From assembly GCA_965198655.1 (NCBI GenBank), contig OZ240668.1, positions 3,906,001 through 3,970,000 on the forward strand: 64,000 nt of DNA, written 5' to 3'. Below the pieces are notes generated by a model. It made no database searches, was not told the DNA's origin, and worked only from the letters and a program-made list of their open reading frames with translations. A program made the position numbers and the translations under genes. Shown here piece by piece: positions 1 to 8,703 of the stretch (positions are counted from its first letter, which is position 1; every line of letters starts with the position of its first letter). The DNA comes from Lichenicola sp965198655. GTDB lineage: Bacteria; Pseudomonadota; Alphaproteobacteria; Acetobacterales; Acetobacteraceae.

Positions 1-2
1 AG

Positions 3-1208
3 GTGACGCTGGACGAGATGCCGGCCGACGCGCAGGTGTGCAACTGCAACGGCGTCACCAAGGGCGCGATCGGCGCCTGCGTCGCGGCCGGCAAGCGCAG
101 CACCAAGTCGGTGATGGACGCGACCCGCGCCGGCATGGGCTGCGGCTCCTGCAAGGCGCTGGTGGGCGAGGTGGTGGAATGGTTCTGCGGCGGCACCGTG
201 GAGGAGGACCCGTCGGTGCACTACTACGTGCCGACCATCCCGATGACCAAGCCGGAGCTGGTGGCGGCGGTCAGGGCGCAAGGGTTGCGCTCGGTGTCGG
301 CGGTGTTCGGAGCACTCGGCGGCGGGCACGAGGACGCGGGATCGAAGCCGGCACTGGCCTCGCTGCTGATCACCGTGTGGGCGGACGAGTACGAGGACGA
401 GCGCGACGCCCGGTTCATCAACGATCGGGTGCACGCCAACATCCAGAAGGACGGCACCTTCTCGGTGGTGCCGGAGATGCCGGGCGGCGTCACCACGCCG
501 GCCGACCTGATCCGCATCGCGGAGGTGGCGCAGAAGTACAACGTGCCGCTGGTCAAGCTCACCGGCGGGCAGCGCATCGACCTGGTCGGCGTGTCCAAGC
601 AGGACCTGCCGAAGGTGTGGGCCGATCTCGGCATGCCGTCCGGCCACGCCTACGGCAAGAGCTACCGCACCTGTAAGAGCTGCATCGGCACCGAGTTCTG
701 CCGCTTCGGCCTGGGCGACTCGATGGGTCTGGCGACGAAGATCGAGCGCCGGTTCCGCGGCGTGGACAGCCCGGCCAAACTCAAGCTCGCCACCGCCGGC
801 TGCCCGCGCAACTGCTCCGAGGCGATGGTCAAGGACATCGGCGCGGTGGCGATCGGCAACGACAAGTGGGAGATCTACGTGGGCGGCGCCGCCGGCGCGC
901 ATATCCGCAAGGGCGACCTTCTGTGCACGGTGGACGGCGAGGACGCGGTGATGACGATCACCGCGCGCTTCATGCAGTACTACCGCGAGAACGCGAAGTG
1001 GAAGGAGCGCACCTACAGCTTCATCCCACGCGTCGGGCTGGAGCGGATCCGCGCGGTGGTGGTGGAGAACAGCGACAACAGCGTGGCCGAGCTCGACGCG
1101 GCGATGGAGCGCTCGATCGCGGCGGCGCGCGATCCCTGGCAGGAGGCGACGGCGCCGCGCACCGCCAACCAGTTCGCCGACATCGTGGTGCCGGAAGGGG
1201 TGCCGTGA
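3..1208 (+). CDS. nirB: Nitrite reductase [NAD(P)H] large subunit, C-terminal part (partial)
   Basis: This is the C-terminal 401 codons of the siroheme nitrite reductase large subunit, which reduces nitrite to ammonia in the cytoplasm; the frame is open at the left edge, so the FAD/NAD(P)H part lies outside the window. Seen in order: a BFD-like [2Fe-2S] segment (CNCNGVTKGAIGACV, then GMGCGSCK), the ferredoxin-like half-domain of nitrite/sulfite reductases in the middle, and the siroheme/[4Fe-4S] ligand cysteines in CKSCIGTEFC and TAGCPRNC. The stop is one base before the GTG of the Rieske-type small subunit gene, as expected for a nirBD operon. Whether it serves assimilation or respiratory detoxification cannot be told from here. 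Confidence 0.95.
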   Translation: MTLDEMPADAQVCNCNGVTKGAIGACVAAGKRSTKSVMDATRAGMGCGSCKALVGEVVEWFCGGTVEEDPSVHYYVPTIPMTKPELVAAVRAQGLRSVSAVFGALGGGHEDAGSKPALASLLITVWADEYEDERDARFINDRVHANIQKDGTFSVVPEMPGGVTTPADLIRIAEVAQKYNVPLVKLTGGQRIDLVGVSKQDLPKVWADLGMPSGHAYGKSYRTCKSCIGTEFCRFGLGDSMGLATKIERRFRGVDSPAKLKLATAGCPRNCSEAMVKDIGAVAIGNDKWEIYVGGAAGAHIRKGDLLCTVDGEDAVMTITARFMQYYRENAKWKERTYSFIPRVGLERIRAVVVENSDNSVAELDAAMERSIAAARDPWQEATAPRTANQFADIVVPEGVP

Positions 1209-1209
1209 C

Positions 1210-1551
1210 GTGAGCGGGATGGGTGCGCCATGCGTGATCGGCCCGCTGGAGCAGATCCCGGTCGGCGAGGGGCGCAACATGGTGGTCGGCGACCGCACCT
1301 TGGCGGTGTTCCGGCTGCATGACGGCGCGGTCTACGCCACCCAGCCGAACTGCCCGCACCGGGGCGGCCCGCTGGCGGACGGGCTGACCGGCAGCCATAC
1401 CGTGATGTGCCCGTTGCACGACCGGGTGTTCGACCTGCGCACCGGCGCCGGACCGGACTGCTCCATCACCGTGGTGCCGGTGGCGGTGCAGGACGGGCTG
1501 ATGGTGGTCTCGCTTCCCTCCGCCGGCGCGGGAACGTCGCGCGTCGCCTGA
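1210..1551 (+). CDS. nirD: Nitrite reductase small subunit, Rieske-type
   Basis: A 113-residue Rieske [2Fe-2S]-like protein, the small subunit partner of NirB. The cluster ligand pattern is visible as NCPHRGG followed by CPLHD, with C-x-H and C-x2-H spaced as in Rieske domains. The GTG at 1210 starts one base after the nirB stop; an in-frame ATG at 1219 is an alternative start and would remove only three residues. Size and position directly after nirB fit the family. The tail beyond about residue 100 (AGAGTSRVA) looks unstructured. Confidence 0.93.
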   Translation: MSGMGAPCVIGPLEQIPVGEGRNMVVGDRTLAVFRLHDGAVYATQPNCPHRGGPLADGLTGSHTVMCPLHDRVFDLRTGAGPDCSITVVPVAVQDGLMVVSLPSAGAGTSRVA

Positions 1552-1575
1552 CGATCCGGGCCGGCGGGGCCGCCG

Positions 1576-2205
1576 ATGCGCGTCCTGAGCTGGAACCTGC
1601 TCAAGGCCAACGGCGCCGGCGTGGCCGACATCGCCCGGCTGGTGGAGCGGCACCGTCCAGACCTCGTGCTGATGCAGGAAGCGACCGGAGCGATCGACGC
1701 GCTGCCGGGCCTGCTCGGCGGCCGCTTCGCGCGCGAAGCGATGCCGGGACGCCAGCACGGGCCGGCCGCCTGGAGCCCGTCCGCGTTCGAGGCGGTGGCG
1801 GTGGCGCTCCCGCTTGCCGGCCGGCTCGACCTGCCGGTGCCGATCTTCCGCGCCGTGCTGCCGCGCGTTGCGCTCCTGGTGCGGCAGGACGGCCTGCAGG
1901 TGGCCAACGTGCACCTGGACCACGGCCAGCGCGCCAACCGCCGCCAGCTCCGCCACCTGCGGGACCGCCTGCCCGGGCTCGACCTGGTGATGGGCGACTT
2001 CAACGCGCTGGGCCCGACCAACCTCGTCGGGTTCCGCGATGTCGGGCCGCGTCGCGCGACGCACCGCGCCTACGGGATCGTGCCGGTCCGGCTCGACCGC
2101 TGCCTGGCGCGCGGGCTGCGCTGCACCGCCGCCACCGCGCTCGCCTTCGGCAACTCCGACCACAGGCCCGTTCTGGTCGAACTCGTGCCGGATCGCGCTG
2201 GTTAG
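1576..2205 (+). CDS. Endonuclease/exonuclease/phosphatase (EEP) family protein
   Basis: A 209-residue metal-dependent phosphodiesterase-fold protein. The family motifs are all present: LSWNLL at the N-terminus, the catalytic Glu in LMQEAT, NVHLDH in the middle, GDFN with the catalytic Asp and Asn, and a terminal SDHRP with the general-base His. It is short for the family but contains the whole core. It follows nirD by about 25 bases in the same direction and may share its transcript, although no functional link is evident. The substrate cannot be predicted; nuclease, phosphatidyl or sugar phosphodiesterase activities all occur in the family. No strong ribosome binding site is seen upstream. 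Confidence 0.8.
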   Translation: MRVLSWNLLKANGAGVADIARLVERHRPDLVLMQEATGAIDALPGLLGGRFAREAMPGRQHGPAAWSPSAFEAVAVALPLAGRLDLPVPIFRAVLPRVALLVRQDGLQVANVHLDHGQRANRRQLRHLRDRLPGLDLVMGDFNALGPTNLVGFRDVGPRRATHRAYGIVPVRLDRCLARGLRCTAATALAFGNSDHRPVLVELVPDRAG

Positions 2206-2225
2206 GACAACAGGTGGGGGTTAAG

Positions 2226-2408
2226 GTTCGTTTGAGGACTCCGGTGGACGCGAAGATCCAGGGGCGTTGCCCCTGGACCCCATGAAGGGCAAAGCCCTTC
2301 AAACCCGATTCTTAAAGTAAAAGGGGTCTGGGGCCTCCGGCCCCAGCGGACCGAGCTGCGAAACAGATCGGTGGTGCGAAGCAGATCGATGGGCAGAGCC
2401 CTGGCCTT
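2226..2408 (+). repeat. Triple-hairpin dispersed repeat, copy R1
   Basis: First copy of an intergenic element that recurs in the window. It contains three perfect stem-loops in tandem: 2258-2276 (8-bp arms, loop GTT), 2284-2300 (7-bp arms, loop AAA) and 2328-2346 (8-bp arms, loop TCC). These are followed by a conserved tail with two near-repeats of GCAGATCG and a terminal GCAGAGCCCTGGCCTT. It is nearly identical to R2 over about 150 bases. It lies between the EEP gene and clpS, both rightward, so it could terminate or attenuate transcription. Confidence 0.85.
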
Positions 2409-2460
2409 GCTTGCTTATCGAACAACAGTTCCTAAACAGCCCCTCTGAGGAACAAAGCCA

Positions 2461-2766
2461 ATGCCCGAAACGACCACCGCACCGCGCGTGCAGCTCGAGA
2501 TCAAGGTCGAACGGCCGCGGCTCCACAAGGTCATGCTGGTCAACGACGACTTCACGCCGCGCGAGTTCGTGGTGCTGGTGTTGAAGGCGGAGTTCCGTAT
2601 GGACGAGGGACAGGCCAGCCGGGTGATGATAACGGCGCATCAGCGCGGCGTCTGCGTGGTCGCCGTGTTCACCAAGGACGTGGCCGAGGCCAAGGCGACG
2701 AACGCCACCGACATGGCGCGCAAGAAGGGCTACCCGCTGCTGTTCACCACCGAGCCGGAAGAGTGA
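2461..2766 (+). CDS. clpS: ATP-dependent Clp protease adaptor ClpS
   Basis: A 101-residue ClpS-type N-degron adaptor that would hand substrates with destabilising N-terminal residues to ClpAP. The family signature is clear: VMLVNDDFTPREFVV, a helix with MDEGQASRVM, TAHQRGVCVV, and a GYPLLFTTEPE C-terminus. A GAGGA ribosome binding site lies about 11 bases before the ATG. No clpA is adjacent, whereas clpS and clpA are neighbours in many bacteria. Alphaproteobacteria often carry a second, solitary ClpS, and this may be that type; this is an inference from context and the C-terminus, not a proven subtype. Confidence 0.93.
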   Translation: MPETTTAPRVQLEIKVERPRLHKVMLVNDDFTPREFVVLVLKAEFRMDEGQASRVMITAHQRGVCVVAVFTKDVAEAKATNATDMARKKGYPLLFTTEPEE

Positions 2767-2779
2767 GGGCGCCCGACCC

Positions 2780-3340
2780 CTACAGCACGAGCTCGATCAT
2801 GCCACAATTGGGCAGGAACACGCCGGTCAGGTGGTAGAAGAAGGTCCCGTGCCCGACCACGGCGACGTGGCGCTCGGAACGGCCAGCGAGATATTCGCGG
2901 AACAGCGCGACCCGTTGCAGCGTGGTGTCCAGCGGCTCGACCTGGAGGCCGCTCGGGCCGACCTCGCCCTCCGCATGCCACCACACGTCGTGGAGGTGGT
3001 CGAAGTCGAGCGTCGGATACTCGGCCACGAGGTGGACCGGCGCGCGGCCGACGTCGCCGCTGCCTTCCAGCCGCTCGCGGTGCAGCGCCTCGACCACGAA
3101 GCGCGGGTTCGACGGGTGCCCCTCGAAGATGCCGAGTGCCGTCTGCAGCGCACGCGTCAGCGGCGTCACCACCACCAGCTCGACCGGGCGGTCGCGCAAC
3201 AGCGACCGGGCCTCGCGCACCTGCGCCTCCCCCGTCGGGGTCAGCCGGGCGTCCGTCACGCCGGGATCGATGCCCGTCTCGTCATAGGCGACGTTGGCGG
3301 TCGACTGGCCATGGCGGATGCAGAGGATGGTGTGCGGCAT
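2780..3340 (-). CDS. Histidine phosphatase family protein
   Basis: A 186-residue member of the phosphoglycerate-mutase-like histidine phosphatase superfamily. The catalytic RHG motif sits near the N-terminus (CIRHGQST), the second conserved Arg is in the VTPLTRALQTA segment, and the second catalytic His is in VVGHGTF near the C-terminus. ATG 3340 is preferred because AGGTG lies six bases upstream; a GTG at 3349 would add three residues. It is convergent with clpS, whose stop is 13 bases away. Its substrate is not predictable from sequence. Confidence 0.87.
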   Translation of the reverse strand: MPHTILCIRHGQSTANVAYDETGIDPGVTDARLTPTGEAQVREARSLLRDRPVELVVVTPLTRALQTALGIFEGHPSNPRFVVEALHRERLEGSGDVGRAPVHLVAEYPTLDFDHLHDVWWHAEGEVGPSGLQVEPLDTTLQRVALFREYLAGRSERHVAVVGHGTFFYHLTGVFLPNCGMIELVL

Positions 3341-3378
3341 GCGCCACACCTAGTCGGCCGGCCGGCTCGCGGCAACGC

Positions 3379-3562
3379 GGTTCGTCCGGAAGCTCCGGTG
3401 AACGGCGAAGACCAGGGGCGTTGCCCCTGGACCCCATGAAGGGCAAAGCCCTTCAAACCCGATTCTTAAAGTAAAAGGGGTCTGGGGCCTCCGGCCCCAG
3501 CGGACCGAGCTGCGAAACAGATCGGTGGTGCGAAGCAGATCGATGGGCAGAGCCCTGGCCTT
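3379..3562 (+). repeat. Triple-hairpin dispersed repeat, copy R2
   Basis: Near-identical copy of R1 in the same orientation, with all three hairpins and the GCAGATCG-type tail. The shared sequence begins upstream of the first hairpin (GGTTCGT ... CTCCGGTG) with a few substitutions. It lies between the 5' end of the histidine phosphatase gene and the 3' end of tRNA-Pro, so it may act as a terminator for the leftward tRNA transcript. Confidence 0.85.
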
Positions 3563-3614
3563 TACAAACAATCCACCGAGCAGTGTGGCACAGGCTTGTA
3601 AGCCATTGTTTTGC

Positions 3615-3691
3615 TGGTCGGAGTGAGAGGATTCGAACCTCCGGCCCCTGCGTCCCGAACACAGTGCTCTACCAGGCTGAGCTACACTCCG
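3615..3691 (-). tRNA. tRNA-Pro (anticodon CGG)
   Basis: A 77-base tRNA on the minus strand with encoded CCA (3615-3617). The acceptor stem is CGGAGTG paired with CACTCCG, the D-arm has AGCTCAGCCTGGTAGAGC, the anticodon loop is TTCGGGA giving anticodon CGG, and the T-arm has GGTTCGAATCC. The CGG start and the anticodon identify proline. Confidence 0.95.
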
Positions 3692-3736
3692 ATTGGGGGG
3701 CGTCTTACAGGCCGGGACAGAGGGTGGCAAGGGTTG

Positions 3737-4330
3737 CTACAGCATCGCCGGGTCGCCGCTACGAACCGCGGACCGGGTCCAGTCGAGCTCGGCCAGGCGG
3801 GCCAGGGCGGCCGGCACGTCGGGCAGGTGCTCGAACAAGGCACGGGCGGAAGGATCGGCGAAGCCGTCGGCGATCGCGCGGTCGATCGTCCAGATCAGGG
3901 TGTGGGCCCAGCCCGCCACGTCGACGATCAGGATCGGCTTGTCGTGCAGCCGGAGCTGGCGCCAGGTGAGGATCTCGAACAGTTCGTCGAAGGTGCCGAG
4001 GCCGCCTGGCAGCACCAGGAACGCGTGGGCCTGCTCGAACATGCGCTGCTTGCGGCTGTGCATGGAGTCCGTGACCAGGAGCTCGACGCCGTCATGCATG
4101 ACCTCGCGGTCCTGCAGGAAGCGCGGGATCACGCCGTGCACCGCGCCGCCGGCCGCAAGCGCCGCGTCCGCCACCACCCCCATCAGGCCGACCTTGCCGC
4201 CGCCATAGATCAGGCGGATGCCGGCCTCGGCCAGGCCGCGCCCGATCGCCTCCGCCGCCTCGGCATAGGCCGGGTCGTTGCCGAAGCGCGAGCCGCAGAA
4301 CACGGCGACGGCTGGACGGGCGTTCGGCAC
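3737..4330 (-). CDS. LOG-family (TIGR00730-type) nucleotide phosphoribohydrolase-like protein
   Basis: A 197-residue Rossmann-fold protein of the LOG family, long annotated as lysine decarboxylase-like; characterised members hydrolyse nucleoside 5'-monophosphates such as cytokinin ribotides or AMP. Two motifs support this: the glycine-rich YGGGKVGLMG and the active-site PGGLGTFDEL with catalytic Glu. The predicted start is a GTG at 4330 (MPNARPAVAVFCGS), which gives the usual family length. It reads away from the MFS gene upstream in the same direction, with a gap of about 36 bases, and could be co-transcribed with it. Actual physiological substrate unknown. Confidence 0.88.
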   Translation of the reverse strand: MPNARPAVAVFCGSRFGNDPAYAEAAEAIGRGLAEAGIRLIYGGGKVGLMGVVADAALAAGGAVHGVIPRFLQDREVMHDGVELLVTDSMHSRKQRMFEQAHAFLVLPGGLGTFDELFEILTWRQLRLHDKPILIVDVAGWAHTLIWTIDRAIADGFADPSARALFEHLPDVPAALARLAELDWTRSAVRSGDPAML

Positions 4331-4366
4331 GGCGGGCGCTCCATGGGAGGTCGAGGAGCCTTGAGC

Positions 4367-5611
4367 CTATCCGACGGCGGATGGCGAGGCGAGGCCGCCC
4401 GGCGGACGCACCTGCAGCCAGACGCAGATCGCCAGCCCCGACAGGCTGGCGGCGGCGGCGCACAGGAACAGGCTCGCGTAGCCGTGGGTCCTGGCGATCA
4501 GCCCGAGCAGCGGGCCGCTGAGCCCAAGCGAGATGTCGAGGAACACGCTGTATGCGCCGATTGCCGAGCCGCGGCTGGATGGCGCCACCCGGGCCACCGC
4601 CAGCACGCCCAGCGCCGGGAACACCAGCGCGAAGCCGGCCCCGGTCAGGGCGCTGCCGAGCACGGCGACGAACGGGTCGGGCGCCTGCCACAGCAGCAGC
4701 AGTCCGCCGGTTTCGGCGGCGAACGAGGCGATCGAGATTGGAAGGCCGCCGCGCCGGTTGATCTGGGCGGCGAACAGCAGGCGCATCAGCATGAAGGCGA
4801 TGCCGAACGCCGACAGCGCCGCTCCCGGACCGGTGGCGCCGGCGCGGCGCCAGCCCTGCGCGTCCCAGCCCTGCTCGTCGTAGAACAGGGTCACGAAGGC
4901 GGCCAGCACGCCGAAGCCCACCGAGCCCAGCGCCAGCGCGGCGCCGTACGGGGCCACGCTGCGCAGGATGCGGTGGAAGCCGACCCGCACGCCGCCGCCC
5001 TGCGCCGCCACCGCCGGCTTGCCCCGGGCCAGCGCCAGGCCGGCCAGCGCCAGCAGCAGGGTCAGCAGGCCGAGCGGCACGGTGCCGCGCGTGCCGGCGA
5101 TCGCCAGGCCCAGCGGCGCGCCGAGTGCTATGCCGCCATAGGAGGCAACGCCGTTCAGCGAGATGATCTGCGCGGTGCGGGACACGCCGACCCGGCCGAT
5201 CGCCCAGGTGATGCAGCCGGTGCCGGTGCAGCTTTCGCCGCCGCCCAGCAGGACGCGCGACGACAACAGCAGCAGCAGGCTGAGGCCCGGCCGGTGCGCG
5301 GCCAGCCCCGACAACAGGAGCAGCAGCCCGGAGCCGGCGCAGGCGGACAGGCCAAGCAGCACCGCGCGCTTCGGGCCGACCATGTCGGTCATGCGTCCGG
5401 CGAACGGGCGGCTGGCGAAGGTGGCCAGGTATTGCAGGCTCACCGCCAGCCCCGCCACCACCGGATCGAAGCCGAGCACATGGTGGGCGAACACCGGGAT
5501 CACCGCCAGCGGCAGGCCGACGGTGCTGTAGCACAGCAGGGTGAGGTACACCGTGCTGGCGATGCGCCAGGTCGGACTGGCGCGGACCGCCCGGAACGGC
5601 GAGGCAGACAT
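4367..5611 (-). CDS. MFS transporter
   Basis: A 414-residue major facilitator superfamily permease with about twelve hydrophobic segments. The loop 2-3 signature is visible as FAGRMTDMVGPKRA, and a central hydrophilic loop divides the two halves. ATG 5611 (MSASPFRAV) is chosen because AGGAG lies upstream and because the open frame beyond it is Pro/His/Cys-rich and unlike a transporter N-terminus. It is divergent from the Nudix gene at 5718. The family is broad, so substrate and direction (sugar or drug efflux) cannot be assigned. Confidence 0.85.
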   Translation of the reverse strand: MSASPFRAVRASPTWRIASTVYLTLLCYSTVGLPLAVIPVFAHHVLGFDPVVAGLAVSLQYLATFASRPFAGRMTDMVGPKRAVLLGLSACAGSGLLLLLSGLAAHRPGLSLLLLLSSRVLLGGGESCTGTGCITWAIGRVGVSRTAQIISLNGVASYGGIALGAPLGLAIAGTRGTVPLGLLTLLLALAGLALARGKPAVAAQGGGVRVGFHRILRSVAPYGAALALGSVGFGVLAAFVTLFYDEQGWDAQGWRRAGATGPGAALSAFGIAFMLMRLLFAAQINRRGGLPISIASFAAETGGLLLLWQAPDPFVAVLGSALTGAGFALVFPALGVLAVARVAPSSRGSAIGAYSVFLDISLGLSGPLLGLIARTHGYASLFLCAAAASLSGLAICVWLQVRPPGGLASPSAVG

Positions 5612-5717
5612 GCGGCCGGTGGCTCCTGTTGCCCGGGCGTGATGTGTATCGTGCCCGGGGTGGCACGGCGGCGGAACGCCGTGCCGGCATGTTACAACGA
5701 ACCGGGAGCGGCAGCCC

Positions 5718-6278
5718 ATGCGCGACGACGGCGGCTACGTCACCCTGTCCAGCCGGATCGCCTACGAGAACCGCTGGCTACGGCTGCGCGAGCACGTCAT
5801 CCGCCGGCCGGACGGCTCCGACGGGCTGTACGGGGTGGTCGAGCGCGACGACTTCGTGGTGGTGGCGGCGGTGGACGGGGACGGGCATGGACGCAGCCTG
5901 ACGCTGGTCGAGCAGTTCCGCTATCCGATCGGCCGGCGGCTGTGGGAGCTGCCGATGGGCATGTGGGAGGAGCGGCCGGACGCGACCCCGGCGCAGATCG
6001 CCGCCGGCGAGCTGGCGGAGGAGACCGGGCTGGTCGCGTCGGCGATGCGCCACGCTGGCACGCTGTTCCAGGGGGCGGGCTACTCCAACCAGAAGGGCCA
6101 CGTGTTCCTGGCCACCGGGCTCGGCCGCACCGCGGTGGCGCGCGAGGCGAGCGAGCAGGACATGGTGGCGCGCGCCTTTCCGCTGCCCGAGGTGGAGGCG
6201 ATGATCGCCGACGGCCGGATCGCCTGCATGGTGACGATTGCGGCCCTCGGGCTGTTGCGGATCAAGGGGATACTATGA
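5718..6278 (+). CDS. Nudix hydrolase (ADP-ribose pyrophosphatase-like)
   Basis: A 186-residue Nudix protein. A beta-strand-rich N-terminal half precedes ELPMGMWEE, then the Nudix helix GELAEETGL. The usual REUxEE motif starts with Gly instead of Arg here, while the metal-binding EE pair and the following TG are intact, so activity is likely. The overall form (ELP.G before the box, GYSNQKGHVF after it) is that of ADP-ribose/sugar-nucleotide pyrophosphatases. GGGAG lies about nine bases before the ATG. Its stop overlaps the ATG of the oxygenase gene by four bases, implying translational coupling. Confidence 0.87.
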   Translation: MRDDGGYVTLSSRIAYENRWLRLREHVIRRPDGSDGLYGVVERDDFVVVAAVDGDGHGRSLTLVEQFRYPIGRRLWELPMGMWEERPDATPAQIAAGELAEETGLVASAMRHAGTLFQGAGYSNQKGHVFLATGLGRTAVAREASEQDMVARAFPLPEVEAMIADGRIACMVTIAALGLLRIKGIL

Positions 6279-7255
6279 GCACCGAGCGGATCCCGACCCT
6301 CGACCTGCGCCGGCTGGAGGGCGACGGTGACGCGTTCGTGGCCGAGCTCGGCGCGTCCTATCGCCGGTTCGGGTTCTGCTGCTTCGACCATCACGGCATC
6401 CCGCCCGCCCTGATCGAGGCGGCCTATGCCGACTTCGCCCGCTTCTTCGCCCTGCCGACCGAGGCCAAGCAGCGCTACGCCGTGCGCACGCCGGGCGGTG
6501 GCGGCCGCGGCTATGTCGGGTTCCGGGTCGAGACCGCGAGAACCAGCACGATCCCCGATCTCAAGGAGTTCTTCCACGTCGGCCGCGACGATGCGCCCCC
6601 GGGCGACCCGGTGCTGCGTCCCAACGTGTGGCCGGAGGAGGTGGACGGCTTCCGGACGCACGCCAGCGCGCTGTTCCGGGCGATGGAGGCGGCGGGCGGC
6701 CGGGTGCTGACGGCGATCGCCCGCGACCTCGGCCTGCCCCCGGACTTCTTCGCCGGCTTGGTCGACCACGGCGACTCGATCCTGCGCGCCCTGCACTACC
6801 CGCCGATCGATCCCCGGCACCTGCCGGCGGTGCGGGCGGACGCGCACGAAGACATCAGCCTGGTCACCCTGCTGGTCGGCGCCACCGCGTCCGGGCTCGA
6901 GATCCTGACCCGCGAGGGAAGTTGGCTGCCGGTGGAGGCCGAGCCCGGCACGCTGGTGGTCAACGTCGGCGACATGATGCAGCGGCTGACCAACCGCGCG
7001 TATCCGTCCACCACCCACCGGGTGGTCAATCCGGTCGGGGCGGCGGCGGGACAAAGCCGCTACTCGATGCCGTTCTTCCTGGCGCCGAACATGGAGTACC
7101 GGATCGCAACCCTGCCCGGCTGCATCGGGCCCGAAGGCGACCTGTTCCCCGAGCCGATCACCGCGGGCGACTACCTGCTGCAGCGGCTGCGCGAGATCCG
7201 GCTGCAGGCGGACCCGGAGCCGGCCGACGCCGACGCGCGTCTCGGAAAGGCATAA
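6275..7255 (+). CDS. Isopenicillin N synthase-like 2OG-Fe(II) oxygenase
   Basis: A 326-residue non-haem iron oxygenase of the isopenicillin N synthase/2-oxoglutarate-dependent family. An N-terminal DIOX_N-like region (IPTLDLRRL, FGFCCFDHHGIP) precedes the jelly-roll core. The iron ligands are visible as HEDIS (His and Asp) and THRVVN (second His), and RYSMPFF supplies the Arg-x-Ser that binds the 2-oxoglutarate carboxylate. ATG at 6275 overlaps the Nudix stop in ATGA. Length is normal. Members hydroxylate or desaturate small molecules; the substrate here is unknown, and coupling to a Nudix hydrolase gives no firm clue. Confidence 0.88.
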   Translation: MSTERIPTLDLRRLEGDGDAFVAELGASYRRFGFCCFDHHGIPPALIEAAYADFARFFALPTEAKQRYAVRTPGGGGRGYVGFRVETARTSTIPDLKEFFHVGRDDAPPGDPVLRPNVWPEEVDGFRTHASALFRAMEAAGGRVLTAIARDLGLPPDFFAGLVDHGDSILRALHYPPIDPRHLPAVRADAHEDISLVTLLVGATASGLEILTREGSWLPVEAEPGTLVVNVGDMMQRLTNRAYPSTTHRVVNPVGAAAGQSRYSMPFFLAPNMEYRIATLPGCIGPEGDLFPEPITAGDYLLQRLREIRLQADPEPADADARLGKA

Positions 7256-7307
7256 GGCGGACCGCGAGGCTGTAGTCGTCCATCCGGCCGCTCCATCCTG
7301 ACGCGAT

Positions 7308-8522
7308 TCAAAGCCGGCCTCGCAAGCCGAGGATCAGCGGGACGGTCGACAGCGCGGTCAGGCCGGACGCGAGCACGCCGAATGACTGGCTGACACCGTC
7401 GCCGAGGCCGCCATAGGCGATCGGGGCGACGGCGCCCGACACGATGACGGCCGTGTAGAAGACCGCGAAGGCGCGGCTGGCGTCGCCGCGTGGCGCCAGC
7501 TCCGGCACCGTGGCGTAGAGCAGCGACGACGTGCCGTTGAGGACGATGCCAAGCAGGGGCAGCAGCGCCAGCGTCGCGTCGAGCGGCAGCAACAGGGTCG
7601 CGACGATCAGCACGGTCGTGGCCACTTCGGTCGCGATCACGCTGCAGACGACGCCGATTCGGTCGCCGAGGAAGCCGCACACCGCCTTGCCCAGCGCGCC
7701 GCCCGCGAACAGTGCGGCGAAAGCGAACCCAATCGTTGTTCCCGTGGCCCCCTTCTGGTGCAGCAGGAACGGCAGGAACAGCAGGTACCCCATGCGGGTC
7801 GCGGTATCGAGCCCGCCGACGGCGAGGAGCAGGCCGAAGCCGGAACGGTCCGCGGAACCGGCCCCGGACGCCTTGTCCGCCGGAACGATCACCGGCTGCC
7901 GGGGCAGCAGCGGCAGGAGGGCCAACGCCACCGCCACGCCGACCAGCGCCATGAGCCTCAGGATTGGCCGCCACGCCATCACCGCGAGCAGCAGCGCGAC
8001 CACGGGCGGGAACGCCGCCTTCCCGAGGTCGCCGGCGAAGTTGTAGATGCCGAGCGGGCGCCGCGCCTCCCGCCCGTACGCTTGCGACACCAGCAGCGAC
8101 GCGTGCGGATGCTGAGCGCTCGACCCCAGGCCGGCAAGCACCAGGCCGACGGCGAGGGCCACCATTCCGCCGCCGGGAAGCGCCATCACCAGGAAGCCGG
8201 CGGCAGCGATCAGGCTCGCCCAGACAAGGCTCAACCGCGACCCGAGCCCCGTTGTCGCACGGGTGGCCGGAACCTGCAGGCCGCCCATCGTCCCGTAGTA
8301 CAGGCAGCGGATGAGGGCCAGGCCGGTGAAGGAAAGGCCGAACTCCTTCTGCCACACCGGCAGCAGCACGTAGAGCAGGTCGGTGTAGCCGTCGTGCAGC
8401 ATGTGGGCGACGCAGGCTCCAGCGAGGCTGCGGCTCCGTCCGGACGAGGCCTTGGCCGTGCGCCGCCCGAGCCGCCCGAGCCGTTGATGAGTTGGGATCG
8501 CCGGCCCGCCGCCCTGTGCCAT
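7308..8522 (-). CDS. MFS transporter, fosmidomycin-resistance-like
   Basis: A 404-residue permease with about twelve membrane segments. The N-terminal pattern (AHMLHDGYTDLLYVLLPVWQ) resembles the Fsr/fosmidomycin-resistance branch of the MFS, in which a His-x-x-x-Asp pair opens the first helix. The ATG at 8522 begins a short hydrophilic leader rich in Arg. It is convergent with the oxygenase gene and divergent from the M3 peptidase at 8704. Subfamily call is from recognition of this N-terminal pattern only; substrate unknown. Confidence 0.8.
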   Translation of the reverse strand: MAQGGGPAIPTHQRLGRLGRRTAKASSGRSRSLAGACVAHMLHDGYTDLLYVLLPVWQKEFGLSFTGLALIRCLYYGTMGGLQVPATRATTGLGSRLSLVWASLIAAAGFLVMALPGGGMVALAVGLVLAGLGSSAQHPHASLLVSQAYGREARRPLGIYNFAGDLGKAAFPPVVALLLAVMAWRPILRLMALVGVAVALALLPLLPRQPVIVPADKASGAGSADRSGFGLLLAVGGLDTATRMGYLLFLPFLLHQKGATGTTIGFAFAALFAGGALGKAVCGFLGDRIGVVCSVIATEVATTVLIVATLLLPLDATLALLPLLGIVLNGTSSLLYATVPELAPRGDASRAFAVFYTAVIVSGAVAPIAYGGLGDGVSQSFGVLASGLTALSTVPLILGLRGRL

Positions 8523-8703
8523 GGCTTCGGTCTACACCTGTGAGCGGGTGCAATCATGTGCTCTCCGCTCACGACACCCGTCACCCGGGTTCACAGGTCA
8601 TGCGCCGTCTCCTTCCCTGGCAGCATGGAAGGAAGCGTGTGGCGATGGTTTCCTGTTGCTGCTCGCTTGACCCGCCGCGTGGCTTCTGCACCGACTCCCG
8701 GCC

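Noticed and set aside
2226..3562. R1 and R2 as possible CRISPR repeats
   Set aside because: Only two copies 1.15 kb apart with a gene between; the unit is about 180 bp with several hairpins, unlike CRISPR repeats and spacers.
3611..7255. A 1214-codon open frame on the plus strand
   Set aside because: Its first 850 codons are antisense to the LOG and MFS genes and are Arg/Gln/His-rich, as usual for shadows in GC-rich DNA. Only its last part is the real oxygenase gene, which starts at 6275.
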